NCBI GenBank assembly: GCA_003254885.1
Contig: QANT01007097.1
Span: 1 to 64,000, forward strand
Length of the DNA stretch: 64,000 bases
From: Purshia tridentata
Taxonomy: Eukaryota > Streptophyta > Magnoliopsida > Rosales > Rosaceae
Direction: 5' to 3'
Under the pieces are notes generated by a model. The model was given only the letters and a program-made list of their open reading frames with translations, had not been told where the DNA came from and searched no databases. Of the stretch, positions 9,335 to 21,774 are shown piece after piece. How positions within the stretch are numbered: the first letter of the stretch is position 1; every line of letters starts with the position of its first letter. A program made the position numbers and the translations under genes.

Positions 9335-12014
9335 ATGGCCAGATTTACCCACAACCATACTCCTCATTGTTCTGCAGCAAAATGGGTCGTTCTAATGTCT
9401 TGCACAGGTCTGCTTGGAGCGGCTCTTATTGCAGATGTTCTATGGGCTTCATCAACCACTTCTTCTTCTGCGTATTCGTTTCTTTCTTCCAATTGGGCGC
9501 TTGACAAAGCTGGACTCATGGTTGTACCAAATGCCACCACCAACGAAGATGCTGGTGAGGTAAGACTGAGACCTTTTGCATTAAATGCCCATTTTTCTTA
9601 TACCCATTTGCATTTACTTATTTATTTATTTATTTTTTATGTATTATGAATTTCGGGTATCAGCCATATTGTTTCCAGTGGAATCTGGTTTGCAGGAAAT
9701 TTAGAATAAAAAATGGAAACTTTAATCTTGAGCTTATAATTTGTGTTATTTTAGAAAGAAGTATATGGGGTTTTTTGGTTTGGCATTTTGATAATTGCTG
9801 GTTGATTATGAGCTGTCTTCTTATATGTAGAAAGAATCTGTGACAGACAAAAAGGATCGTGCTCCTGAGAGATTACTGTCTGGAACTTTTGCTGATATAG
9901 CTGCACCTGATTTACCATGGGAGGAAATGCCAGCAGCACCGGTTCCCCGTCTTGATGGAGCTTCGATACAGATTAAGAATCTTTTTTACGTGTTTGCAGG
10001 ATATGGTACAATTGACTATGTGAGGATCTTTAATTCTTTATCTATCTTTTATTTTTTTTCTTGTGTTATATGAACCAATTCAATAGTTGAATGTGATTTA
10101 CTTTTTGAATTGCTGGTTTTGATGTTCATCGTTTCATGCCTATTTTCTAGGTGCACTCTCATGTTGATATATTCAATTTCACTGTAAATAAATGGGTAGA
10201 AAGGTTTGATATGCCAAAAGAGATGGGTCATTCACATTTAGGAGTGGCCACAGATGGGAGATACATATATGTGGTATCAGGGCAATATGGTCCCCAATGC
10301 AGAGGGCCTACTGGTCGTACATTTGTGCTGGACACAGAGACAAAGAAGTGGAGCACTATGCCCCCATTACCTTCCCCTAGGTAGGTAATTTTGTCAGGTT
10401 TTGCGTTAATCATGCTATGCATTACTCTATAGAAATACACTATAGCTCTTCCTTCATAGTTCTTTATCCAATTTACAAATGGAACATCCTAGCTTGGTTT
10501 ACTGATTGAGGTGACATCTTCTTTTATCTGTGTGGTTACCCAAATCAAATGAATGTGTATAGCTTGAAACTCAAGAAATTGCTGTTGACTTACTGAAGTT
10601 ATTTCCTAGTGCTCTATTGTTGGTAGTGGTAAGAGTTGGGGATGAAACAATCTTTCCTTGACGTTAGATGGTTTAAACTAATTAGAATCATTGCTTTTAC
10701 AAAAATATGCTCTTTTCCTGAGTTGTATTTATAGCTGTATTTTAAATGAATTAATCTAATCAATTTATTTTTCACCAAAATGATAGGATTTAACAAGCGA
10801 GTTTGCAGGTATGCTCCAGCAACTCAAATATGGAGAGGCAGACTCCATGTGACGGGTGGCAGCAAAGAAAACCGCCATACACCTGGTGTGGATCACTGGA
10901 GTATTTCTGTGAAGGATGGCGAAGCATTGGAGAAACAATGGAGGAAAGAAGTACCCATTCCACGTGGAGGACCACATAGGTTTGTGGAGTACCCCAGACT
11001 ACCTGAGTGTTACCATCAATTTCATTCCCTTGTAAAATTTCCTTTTAGCCACTCAAATACTGCAAGTTTGTATTTAATATTTTCTAATCATGAAAGTCAA
11101 TCTTCTAACAGGGCTTGTGTTGTGATCAATGATCGCCTCTTTGTTATCGGCGGTCAAGAGGGTGATTTTATGGCCAAGCCTGGGTCACCAATTTTCAAAT
11201 GCTCACGCAGGCATGAGGTATTATTGTGTTTTGGTTAGACTACTATCCTTGGATTGGCAATTAGCTGTCTGTAATGCTCATATGTTTCATGCTTCTTTCC
11301 ATTTGTACTTGATCTATTGGTTACCACAGTTATTTTGGCATGGTGAACAGAAGACTTGTCCTTTGTTCACATCTCTTAAGCACTCACACACCTCTTATAG
11401 TGTCAGTTCTCACTGTTTCAGGTGGTTTACAGTGATGTTTATATGCTGGATGCTGAAATGAAATGGAAAGTGTTACCTCCTATGCCAAAACCGAATTCTC
11501 ACATAGAGTGTGCTTGGGTAATTCTCAACAATTCAATTATCATCACTGGAGGTACAACAGAAAAGAACCCAGTGACTAAAAGGATGATCCTTGTTGGGGA
11601 GGTCTTCCAATTTCATTTGGACTCGATGGTATTAAGCTTTTCTATCATTAGAACTTTGAAGACTTCTTAATTTATTGGGTTCATATTATAAAATTTGGCA
11701 TCTAAAAACAAGAGGTGATAAAGGTTACAAACTGATCACAATATGTTTTTTTTTTTTTTTTGGTTGCCAAACTGTCATTCCTATGTTTTATCTTTCTTAG
11801 GATGGAATTCACAAAAAATTGTAGATTTATGCCTATTTGTTTCCTACAGAACTGGTCAGTGATTGGGAGGCTTCCCTATCGAGTGAAAACCACATTAACC
11901 GGCTTCTGGAATGGTTACTTGTATTTTACATCTGGACAGCGGGACAGAGGACCAGATAATCCACAGCCACGGCAGGTGGTTAGAGATATGTTTAGAACCA
12001 AATTGAGTTTGTAG
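9335..12014 (+). CDS. Kelch-repeat single-pass membrane protein (At3g27220 type)
   Basis: Seven exons join in frame (9335-9559, 9831-10019, 10151-10380, 10809-10979, 11112-11217, 11422-11628, 11850-12014) into about 430 residues. After a short N-terminus with His residues, a membrane segment spans about residues 17-37 (WVVLMSCTGLLGAALIADVL), consistent with a signal anchor. The rest is a beta-propeller of kelch repeats with typical GG/Y/W spacing, such as YIYVVSGQYG, LHVTGGSKENR, LFVIGGQEGD and IIITGGTTEK. It resembles the Arabidopsis galactose-oxidase/kelch protein At3g27220 in length and exon content. The copper and thioether residues of true galactose oxidase are not apparent, so an oxidase activity is not claimed; a binding or scaffold role in the secretory system is inference. 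The ATG at 9335 is chosen over 9301 because only its frame continues into the propeller. Confidence 0.88.
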
Positions 12015-13784
12015 TCTAATCAATTTTAACATTATTTGAAATTCTCATTCGAAAAATATTTTGCTCACTGGTGAACATTCCCTCCATGCTAAGTGGTTAA
12101 CATGTGTCATTCAAGGAACAAGTATTAATCACCTAATATAGTGGTGATACTCACCATCACTTTTTGTAATGAGCAAAATTAAGCTCCTTTCTCATTTCTT
12201 GTCTTGGTTATTAGCCGTACTGCATGTAGTTATTAAGTCCGGTCAATTTTGGTTATTTTTCATTTTTCTACTTTTACTAGATTGTTCAGTTTTGTCTATT
12301 TTGTACTTTATGAACTTGTGCACACCATATATGATACTTCTTTTTGTAAGATACCTGCACTTCCAATATACACGGGTATTGGGCCTTAAATCCTATCAAT
12401 GAAGCCCTTCCAGCACCACACCAAACTTCACAAGACAGAAGGGGGGAAAAAAGAAAAAGAAAAAACGGATCCTCGAAATAAGCTCATAACCTCTGAACAA
12501 TTGATTGAGATATAAAAAATATTATAGTTTTACAATAGGGGTATGCATTCTGAACTCAGTAATGTACAAGGAACGCAATTGAATGTAAGACTGGTCATCC
12601 CAGTTTACATTTACAGGGAATGGCCAAGATTACATCGGCTACCAGGCATCCTTCCTACTTTTCCTTTTTCCCTTTACAAAGTGGTTATGCTCCTACGAAA
12701 TATAGCCACATCATCTGAAGAGAGCATGAAAATAATTGGGGGGCTATAAGATGGGAGAGTGGGAAGGTCAACTTGCTAGCATACCAATAGAAGGAATTCA
12801 CAGGTTACGGAATACAAATACTTGATTATCTCGTTGATGCCTACTAGGGCCAGTGACAGATCTTTCAGTATTCCTTGGCTTCCCTATGCATTGCCCACTT
12901 CTTAGATCTACCTACAAGGATACATATTAGATACATATCATAAAAAATTATATCAATATAGGGCATATTGATCTATGAAAGAGCAGTAGCTGCATCTGAT
13001 CTACTATGAAACTTTTTTATTCTGAATGATCACCTATGAACTTCATCAAACAAACTTTAAACTATGAAACAGGTTAGATTTCAAATTTTTTAGATATGTT
13101 CAGCCGGTCATGAAAAAATCAAAATAAAAAAATATATATTTATTTTGGTGTTTGTAGCAAACTATCATGAAGCATAAACTTTGGCAGCACGAGTCCAATA
13201 TAAAACCCAAATTTACACTTCATGCAGGCAATTTTTGATCCGTTAACAATCCAATCAGAAACTAAAATTAGTGGGAGCATTGTTGCTTGGACTGCAGACA
13301 GTCCTTTAATAAGCTGCAATACATTATCCAGCAGATGCAAAGAAATTCAAACCTTTCCAAGCGAAATGACATAAATAGGGGAACTAAAGGATGCCCCAAA
13401 TTTCTCCTTTCTAAGTTCTTTTTCCCTATAATATCATACATACAAACAAACTGGAGGCCCTGTATTCTCATGGTATCCCAAGTAATGATTGATTTTTCAA
13501 GACATAATATATGATCTAGCAAAATTTGCATAACGCAACTTTCTCTCTTTCTTTATCCCGACAGATTTATGAAATTTCAATCAACTTACCTGCTTAGTCT
13601 CCCATTTGAACTAATAAACCCAAGTATTGCAGAGAAGTTTCATAATTTTGCACAAAAAGAAATTGTGTGGTGTCTGCAAGCAGCTCATCCAAATCAATAT
13701 CATTGCAAACAACAAATACATAAGTAACACGCACATGAAAAGAGATCACAAATGGGAGAGAGTGAGAGAGAGAGAGAATGCCTT
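12015..13784. other. Convergent intergenic region, no gene seen
   Basis: The 3' flanks of the kelch gene (plus) and the SET gene (minus) meet here. The open frames are short, AT-driven and without recognisable domains. Confidence 0.55.
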
Positions 13785-16700
13785 TTATTTCAACGAAGGG
13801 GCATAAGGGGCTGGGCATGGAGATATAGTGTCATCTGGTAACAGGTTTATCAAATCAACTGTCCCCTCCAGGCATGCATGCAGTATTTTCTTTTCTGACC
13901 TAACAAGCTGTGTAGCAACTCGCTTCTTTGGGTTCAAATTAGCATCAGCCAACTACATAAGAGAGAATTTAATTAGACCTCAGTTAGCAGCAAATTGGAA
14001 TCACAACTAATTTGACAGATCCAAGATTACCAAAGACTCATCTTCACTCAAGGTAGTTGGATAGCCGGCCAGCCGTGTGCTAAAATATGTAGCAAGTTGG
14101 TCCAACACTGCTCGTTCCATACAAGGACTCACCTATAACATCCAACAAATGTCCGCATAAGAACTTTTGCTTCTTTATAAAACAAAAAAGACATATTTTA
14201 CCAATTAATTAAGTAAACTCCATAAGGTTAATCACATAATTTTGAATTTCATAAAACAAAGGTCTAGGTATGTACCAATAACCATATGCCAGATAGTTAA
14301 CCTCTTTAATTGCATGAAAAAATAGTAATACATTGAAGCAATCTATCCCTGAACTTTTATTTTTCATTTGACAGACAGAGAAACACATACTTTGTCCCCC
14401 AAGCAAGCAAAAAAGATAATGTCCCATTATCAAAGTTCCTAAAAAATTTCTACAGTTCCATTCTCTTTCGAAGTAGTGCCATCAATTATTTTAAAGAAAA
14501 TCATTTTGCTCTTAATAGAAAAGTGAACTTACTGGACAAATTGGACCTTGAGAAGAGATAACAGACTGCATCTCCGAAGGATCTGAAACATAGCCTAGTC
14601 TCAAATAAGGAAGCATATCTAAGACAGTTTCTTTTTCCTTTCCCACATATACCTGAAGCAGGGGGTCACATTAAAGAACTAATGGAAAGCAATCATGCAA
14701 TAACTTTCATTAGTAAAACAGTTGCAAATACAAACCTGAAAAACTTGTACTGATAATTTTCCATTTCTTTGAGCAACCATTCTTTTATCTTGATATTGTG
14801 GATCCTCAGTATTCAAAGCTGCCTGGAACACATAGAACATGTGGTATATTCAACACATTTGACATAAACAGAAAGCTGCAAGCTTGCAATAGAAAACATG
14901 CAGGAGTTTACCTCAACCACCAAGCGGTCATAAGAATTATCTTCATCAACAAAACCGTAGTTTATAAGCAATTTTGAATTAGGCTGTGGCCCACACCTGC
15001 AATATTTCACCAAATTTACATTTTCTCATGAAAAGATCAGATTGCAATTGTGGTAGCTACATAATCTTGAGAATTGTAAACAAGTTAAATAGCATACCAA
15101 ACAGCAATAGATTCCCCTGCCTTATATGGGCGATCCACCACTAATTGAACAGCACCATCAACAGCTGTCAACATTGCCTTGCAGTTGCTTCTGTAAGCTA
15201 ACAATGGGGGTCCAAGAGGAACCAAAGCAAATCTCTGAGCCAAACTAACTTTCTGCGTTCAAAAGGGGAGAACAATTTGGATACCTCTTGACTTAGAAAG
15301 ACGGCACGAGAGGAGGAGGGAGCAGTTACAACACAATTTAAAATATTTTTCTTATCTTCCACAAATTATACAACTTACCTGCAAATGCACTACACAAGAC
15401 TGAACTGCAACAAAAGCTTGTTTGAATATCTCAAATGGGAATGCCTCAGTAGGAATATCATATGGGTATTGCTGCACAATGTAAATAAAATAAAATAAAA
15501 GCAATTAAGTCGTATAATTTGGATAAAATTTTAATGTCAGTTAAACATTCTCAAGTATAACCTGAAATAGGGACCCAGCCATAAACCAGACAGTGTCAAG
15601 CTCATTATATTCCCTTTTAATTCCTTCTTCCCTTACAAGAACTTCAGCCTGATTCATCACAATACAACAAGAATGTACATGGAATTATAGAGTATTAAGT
15701 ATTCTATCAACTTACTTGGCATAAGCATGTACATAGACTGTAGCAGGAATAATTTACAGAAATTTAAAGGAAAACAAGCATACGATACCTTTGTGGGGCT
15801 GCCTGTAAGATAAGCCAGTTCAGATTTTGACCATAAAAGGGGAGATTCCACTGCTAACTGACCTCTCCCCCGCTGACGATCAAGCTCTCTTATATAGGGA
15901 TACCAAAATGACTTCTTTCCTTGTTTCTTCTCATACATCAGATACAATGCCAAGCATGCCAATTCCGATAATTTGTTTGTGGTTAATAATTCCGCTGCAC
16001 AAAGAATTAAGCGGTAAATACAAGTTAGTTTACTGGGTTAGTCCTAGATGCTCAAGGAATTTAATCATGGTACGACTTGCCAAGTCAGCGACTTTCTCAC
16101 ACAGAGGCATAGATGCAAATATACATTACTATATTCCCATATGCGATACACTATGAACATTCATTTTAAGCAACCCTCCTACTCCTGCTCTGTGAATAGT
16201 CCACACATTTTAGACAAACTAGAAAAGTCAAGAAATAGTAACGATAAACACTGCACCTTAACCTTACCGATTGTTTCATTCCCCAACACTCTCTTAAGCG
16301 TTACAATTAAGGAATCGGGCACCGAGAATGCAACATCACCAACCTTGCAAAAAAAAAAAAAAGAGAACCAAAACAAACAAGCAAAAAAAATTTAAGTCCC
16401 ACCAAGAAACTCAAAGAACAAAGAAGAGAAAACCAATGAATTAAAGAGCTAAAAATTCAGATATTCACCTGAAGATCTTCGCTGGCAGCTACGTAATGAA
16501 TGGGCCGGTGTTCATCATGCGAAGGTTTTTCTTTGAGCACGACCTTGCAAGGAGGTAGCCCATTCTTGTGCATCCAAGATTTCAAGTCTTCGAACTCTGC
16601 CTCCTCTCCTTTCTTGCTCACAACCTGACGATGCTTGCCGTCCTCTTTACGCGACCCAATCAAGGTCTCGGAGCTGGAGGCCGAGCACATATTTCTTCGC

Positions 16701-16846
16701 CGAATTGATGTAAAAGAAGGCACAAGCCTATTCTGATTCTTCCGAGCTGAAATCGAAACCCTGGAGAAAACCAGGAGAGGACGGTGCGAAGACGAAGAAC
16801 GAAATGGCAACGAAACGTATCGATGAAGCAGAGGACTGACCTCCAT
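13785..16846 (-). CDS. Plastid SET-domain protein, Rubisco-LSMT-like (At3g07670 type)
   Basis: Eleven exons join in frame: 16846-16469, 16343-16268, 15994-15789, 15648-15562, 15471-15379, 15252-15098, 14996-14912, 14822-14736, 14652-14533, 14132-14031 and 13952-13785, about 518 residues. The first roughly 60 residues are Ser/Arg-rich and lack acids, as in a plastid transit peptide. The family methylates lysines of Rubisco large subunit or aldolase. Here the SET core is diverged: the region usually reading NHS before the catalytic Tyr is LAYRSNCKAM, followed by KLLINYGF. The C-terminal half corresponds to the Rubisco-LSMT substrate-binding domain. As I recall, the Arabidopsis homologue At3g07670 also lacks NHS, so this is a family trait, not local damage. 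Whether it is an active methyltransferase is open. The ATG at 16846 opens the transit peptide. Confidence 0.88.
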
Positions 16847-17084
16847 TGCAGAGTGGTGATGGGTTTTAGGGTTGGGATTTAGTTTTGCTTGAGGTTGAAG
16901 AATTCACAGAGAGTAGGCGAGTGAGTGAGTGATACAAAGCGATGTTTTGTTGTTAGGAAATGGAAGGTGTGGTTGAATTTGAGATCTTCTGGGAGTAGGT
17001 TTCTGTTTGGGTGGGGGGATAAGAGCGCCAAAGGGGTAAAAAGGGAATTGTCGCTGTAATAGGATTGGAGGGAAACAAAGATTA
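16847..17084 (-). promoter_or_regulatory. Presumed 5' flank and leader of the SET gene
   Basis: This sequence lies just upstream of the SET-gene ATG. No clear TATA box is visible; position is the only evidence. Confidence 0.35.
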
Positions 17085-17272
17085 TTTCTTGTTTCTTGAC
17101 GATCTAACTAATTGTTGAAATATTTGGAATTCTAACGGTAGGCAACATTGCTTTTCTTACACAAAATCAATTGGGTTTTGCTGCTGATTCCTCAACTTGA
17201 GATTCAATTGAAACGAGGAGGACGAGAAGGAGAATTTCGCCACAATTTATAAGCATTAGAATGAAAATCAAA
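17085..17272. repeat. Direct repeat, left copy (partner 24885-25262)
   Basis: Matches 24885-25262 in the same orientation with interruptions. Shared blocks include ATATTTGGAATTCTAACGGT, the GAGATTCAATTGAAACGA block and a final AAGCATTAGAATGAAAATCA. The right copy carries about 200 bp of extra sequence. The pair brackets the accessory block at 17.3-25 kb. Confidence 0.8.
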
Positions 17273-17506
17273 CATCCTTTTAACTATCTTTCTTATTTAA
17301 AATATTTAAGCATATGACATAAAAGATATTTAAGCATATATAGAAAATTCATATTCGTAGCTAGCTGGTTCATATAATTAACAAGAGAAGTTGTGCTTAT
17401 TGGACTATATATTCTGAACTATGAAGCCCAAATATGTAGAAGCTAAAAAGCTAATGATGTAGCACAAAGCCACGACTATACAGGCGACAACCATTCCTTT
17501 CCAGAT

Positions 17507-18426
17507 TTAGAGGGAATTGCTGATTAAATCTCCCTTGGAAGGCTTCTCAGGTGTAGAGGGAATTGCTGCTTGAATCTCCTGGACTAGTTTGTGGCCAGCA
17601 GCAAAAGCTACTGCACCTAATTCACCAAACAAGTTGAACACAATTCCTTTGTAGCCATATTCAACATTCTCTACCACACCCTTGCTGAGAAATTGTACCA
17701 AAGCGAGGGAAAAGTAACTGCATTGGGATCAAGATATTCAACAAAAAATATCATTTAGTTAATCCAATTAATTAACAAAAGTTAAGGTCAATGTTGATGT
17801 TGAGGTTAGGCATATATATATACATATCTCAAAAAAATAAATACTGCGGTTAAAAACACATCAGAAATGGATTTAAAGTTGGAATGGTAAGAAAGCACAA
17901 TGTGATCGCAAGTAAAGATCATAATGAAGTGTTTTAAGTTTATCAATCTACGGAATGGTGGGCTTAATACATCATGAAAATTCTTGATCCATTTTCCTCC
18001 AATAACCATGTATATAATGTTGACACCAACTTCAACCATGTAAAGATCAAGTTTTTCACCCAATTCGTGGTATCTATCAAACCGTTTCCCTGAAACCATA
18101 TTTTGCCTCTCAACCATTTTCCATAGATTGTACAATGTGATGATCCATGGCAGCAGTAAAATAGCCACTTCGCGACCCCTGAAATAATTAATAAATCAAT
18201 CTCAATATGATTTTTGACTCACAAATTCACATCATCAATCTCAACCACTATAAACTAACACACATACCATCCAACCTCTGACTTGGCATAAGAGAAACTA
18301 AGAACACTAGCTCCAACCATGACAGTCGCATTGTAAAAATCTGATTACCACCATTTTGCTTTCCTCGATACAATAATCGGAAGCCTATCATCAATTGCCT
18401 TTTGCATTGCTGTTCTTTCGTCTACC
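17507..18426 (-). pseudogene. Decayed lysine/histidine-type (LHT) amino-acid transporter
   Basis: Plasma-membrane LHT transporters (AAAP family) take up amino acids with protons. The minus strand shows their signature in order: a first segment (about 18426-18280) reading KAKWW, stop, SDFYNATVMVGA, and continuing to SYAKSEVGW; a second (18175-17860) with WIITLYNLW, GKRFDRYHELG and EVGVNIIYMV; and a third (17720-17507) with FNLFGELGAVAFA and IPSTPEKPSKG. Breaks are an in-frame TAA after KAKWW near 18338, deletion of the segment between RYHELG and the following helix, a shortened AYAGHN motif, and loss of everything after PEKPSKG, about half of the normal 11-helix protein. It cannot make a working transporter. 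Family identity is firm; the exact paralogue is not known. Confidence 0.85.
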
Positions 18427-18555
18427 TATCATGCCATACATAACATATGTTTGATCATATATAAACAATGCCTTATTATATTTGAAGTGGGCCACAACTT
18501 TTAGCTAAAAAGTCATGGCCGAAAGACATAAAAGTTTTCAAAGTCTTACCAAAAA

Positions 18556-19145
18556 GTGGACATAAAATTAAAAATGTGGCAAATCTTCCAAAAGACGTTG
18601 ACATAATACGTTAAACAGGATATTGTTGCCAATTTTATTACGATCGTAATAAAATTAAAAATGTGGCGAATCCTCTAGAAGATGTTGACATAATACATCA
18701 AATAAGGCATTGTTGCCAATTTTATTACGACCGTAATAAAATTAAAAATGTGGCAAATCCTCCAAAGACGTTAACATAATACATCAAACAAGGCATTGTT
18801 GTCAATTTTATTACGACCGTAATAAAATTAAAAATGTGAAAAATTCTCCAAAAGACGTTGACATAATACATCAAACAAGACATTGTTGCCAATTAATTAT
18901 AACCGTAATAAAATTTAAAATGTGACAAATCCTCCAGAAGACGTTGACATAATACATCAAATGGGGTATTGTTTCCAATTTTATTACGACCGTAATAAAA
19001 TTAAAAATGTGAAAAAATTCTTCAAAAGACGTTGACATAATACATCAAACACGGCATTGTTGCTAATTAATTACGACCGTAATAAAATTTAAAATGTGAC
19101 AAATCCTCCAGAAGACGTTGACATAATACATCAAACAAGGCATTG
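18556..19145 (-). repeat. Tandem ~87-bp repeat encoding a hydrophobic 29-mer, array 1 (about 7 units)
   Basis: The word GACGTTGACATAAT recurs every 85-89 bp (near 18594, 18679, 18764, 18851, 18937, 19026, 19112). Each unit carries a perfect 10-bp inverted repeat ATTTTATTAC-GACC-GTAATAAAAT or a close variant. On the minus strand the better-preserved units read as a 29-residue hydrophobic segment beginning MPCLMYYVNVFW and ending FNFIT, so the period is a whole number of codons. Later units carry small indels. Confidence 0.85.
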
Positions 19146-19470
19146 TTGCCAGCAATATCTAATACTAGGTGCATCATAGGCATTCCAACCCAACACACGA
19201 TATTCCTTTTTAAGAATGATGGGGCGGTATTAAAAGTGATACTTGATATCAATATTGTAGAAACTAATGTTAGCCTAGTAACATTGATCTTAAATAGTGG
19301 AAAAAGGCATAAGCATGAAACAAAAGACATCACTGAACACCAAAAAATAAAGCAACTTATAAGGATACGCGACGGCTCAACTTATTACTAGTAATAAGAC
19401 TTTAGCTATTAAGGCTCCAATCCCTTCATACAGAAGACCAAAATTTACTTGAGTGACATCTGAGTTACCT

Positions 19471-19735
19471 GGATCTCCCTTTGCCGATCAGCCTACTCCT
19501 CTGCAGCCTCAGTGTCATAAGTCTCCCTCTGCTTTTCCCTCTGTTTCTCAACCACCTGGATCTCCCTTTGCCGATCAGTCTCCTCCTCTGCAGCCTCATT
19601 GTCATTAGCCTATTTTTGCTTTTCTTTTTGTTTCTCAACCACTTGGATGTCCCTTGTAGATCAACCTTCTCTTTGCTGCCTCAGTGTCATCAGCACTCCG
19701 CTTTACCCTTTGTTTTTCCTGAATCCCCTTAATGT
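19471..19735 (-). repeat. Charged 29-mer repeat, array of about 3 units
   Basis: Same ~87-bp unit as at 21775-23180 (plus-strand words CACCTGGATCTCCCTTTGCC and CTCCTCTGCAGCCTCA). On the minus strand it reads QREIQVVEKQ...TEAAEEEADR-like. Confidence 0.8.
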
Positions 19736-20029
19736 CGTGGATGATTAAGTACCCCACCAAAAATACCTCATGCAGGATCGTAATAAAATTAAAAATGTGG
19801 CAAATCTTCCAAAAGACGTTGACATAATACATCAAACAAGGCATTGTTGCCTGAAAAAGAGTTCCAACCGTGCCAGCAATATCCAATACTAGCCGCATCA
19901 TAGGCATGCCGACCTAGCACACGATACTTCTTTTCAAGAATGATTGGACAGTATTAAAAATGATACCCTTTGTTTCTCCTGGATCTCCCTGGTTTTGTGA
20001 ATGATTAAATACCCCACTAAAAATACCTC

Positions 20030-20460
20030 ATACAGAGTCGTAATAAAATTAAAAATGTGGCAAATAATCCAAAGACGTTGACATAATACATCAAACAAGG
20101 CATTGTTGTCAATTTTATTACAACCGTAATAAAATTAAAAATGTAAAAAATTCTCCAAAAGACGTTTACATAATATATTAAGCAGGACATTGTTGCCAAT
20201 TAATTACGACCGTAATAAAATTTAAAATGTGACAAATCCTCCAGAAACATTGACATAATACATCAAATAGGGTATTGTTGCCAATTTATTACGATCGTAA
20301 TAAAATTAAAAATGTGAAAAATTCTCCAAAAGACATTGACATAATACATCAAACATGGCATTATTGCTAATTAATTACGACCATAATAAAATTTAAAATG
20401 TGACAAATCATCCAGAAGACGTTGATATAATACATCAAACAGGGCATTGTTACCCCAAGA
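20030..20460 (-). repeat. Hydrophobic 29-mer repeat, array 2 (about 5 units)
   Basis: A second array of the ~87-bp hairpin-bearing unit of 18556-19145, again with GTAATAAAATT and GACATAATACATCAAA words and again directly 3' (minus strand) of a copy of the hydrophobic core at 20660-20440. Single units also occur near 19780-19850, 21095-21170 and 21350-21425. Confidence 0.85.
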
Positions 20461-20793
20461 AAAGTTCCAACTGTGGCAGCAATATCTAATACTAGGTGCA
20501 TCATAGGCATGTCAACCCAGCACACGATATTCCTTTTCAAGAATGATTGGGCAGTATTAAAAGTGATACTCGACATCAATATTGTAGAAACCAATGTTAG
20601 CCTAGTAACATTCATCTCAAATAGTGGGAAGAGGCATAAGCATGAAACAAAAGACATCACTGAACACCAAAAAATAAAGTAACTTCTAAGGATACGCGAC
20701 GACTCGACTTATCACTAGTGATAAGACTTTAGCTATTAAGGCTCCAATCCCTTCATACAGAAGACCAAAATTTACTTGAGTGACATCTGGGTC

Positions 20794-21060
20794 ACCTGGA
20801 TCTCCCTTTACCGATCATCCTACTCCTCTACAGCCTTAGTGTCATCAGTCTCCCTCTGTTTCTCAACCACCTGGATCTCCTTTTGCCGATTAGCCTCCTC
20901 CTCTGCAACCTCATTGTCATTAGCCTCCTTTTGCTTTTCCTTTTGTTTGTCAACCACTTGGATGTCCCTTTGTAGATCAACCTCCTCTCTGCTGCCTCAG
21001 TGTCATCAGCACTCCGCCTTACCCTTTGTTTTTCTTGGATCCCCTTGATGTCGTGGATGA
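20794..21060 (-). repeat. Charged 29-mer repeat, second short array (about 3 units)
   Basis: About three units of the charged ~87-bp repeat, followed on the minus strand by a further copy of the VNFGLLYEGIGAL segment near 20790-20690. Confidence 0.8.
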
Positions 21061-21774
21061 TTAAGTACCCCAACAAAAATACCTCATGCAGGGTCGTAAT
21101 AAAATTAAAAATGTGGCAAATCCTCCAAAAGATGTTGACATAATACATCAAACAAGGCATTGTTACCTGAAAAAGAGTTCCAACCGTGCCAGCAATATCC
21201 AATACTAGGTGCATCATAGGCATGCCGACCTAGCACACGATACTTCTTTTTAAGAATGATTCGGCAGTATTAAAAATTATACCCTTTGTTTCTCCTAGAT
21301 CTCCCTAGTTTTGTGAATGATTAAATACCCCACCAAAAATACCACATGCAGGGTCGTAATAAAATTAAAAATGTGTCAAATCCTCCAGAAGACGTTGACA
21401 TAATATATCAAACAAGGCATTGTTTCGTGAAAAAAAGTTCCAACCGTGCCAGCAATATCCAATACTAGGTGCATCATAGGCATACTGACCCAGCATACGA
21501 TACTCCTTTTCAAGAATGATTGGGTGTTATTAAAAGTGATACTCGGCATCAATAAGGCGAAAACCAATGTTAGCCTAGTAACATTCGTCTCAAACAGTGG
21601 GAAGAGGAATAGGCATGAAATAAAAGACACCATTGAACACTTATGCACCCAAAAACAAAGTAACTAATAAGGATACGCGATGGCTAGACTCATCACTAGT
21701 GATAAGCCTTTAGCTATTAAGGCTCCAATCCCTTCATACAGAAGACCAAAATTTATTTGAGCGACATCTAAGTC

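Noticed and set aside
9301-9504. ATG at 9301 as start of the kelch protein
   Set aside because: Its frame ends without joining the propeller and it overlaps the TATA region; the ATG at 9335 gives the full 430-residue protein.
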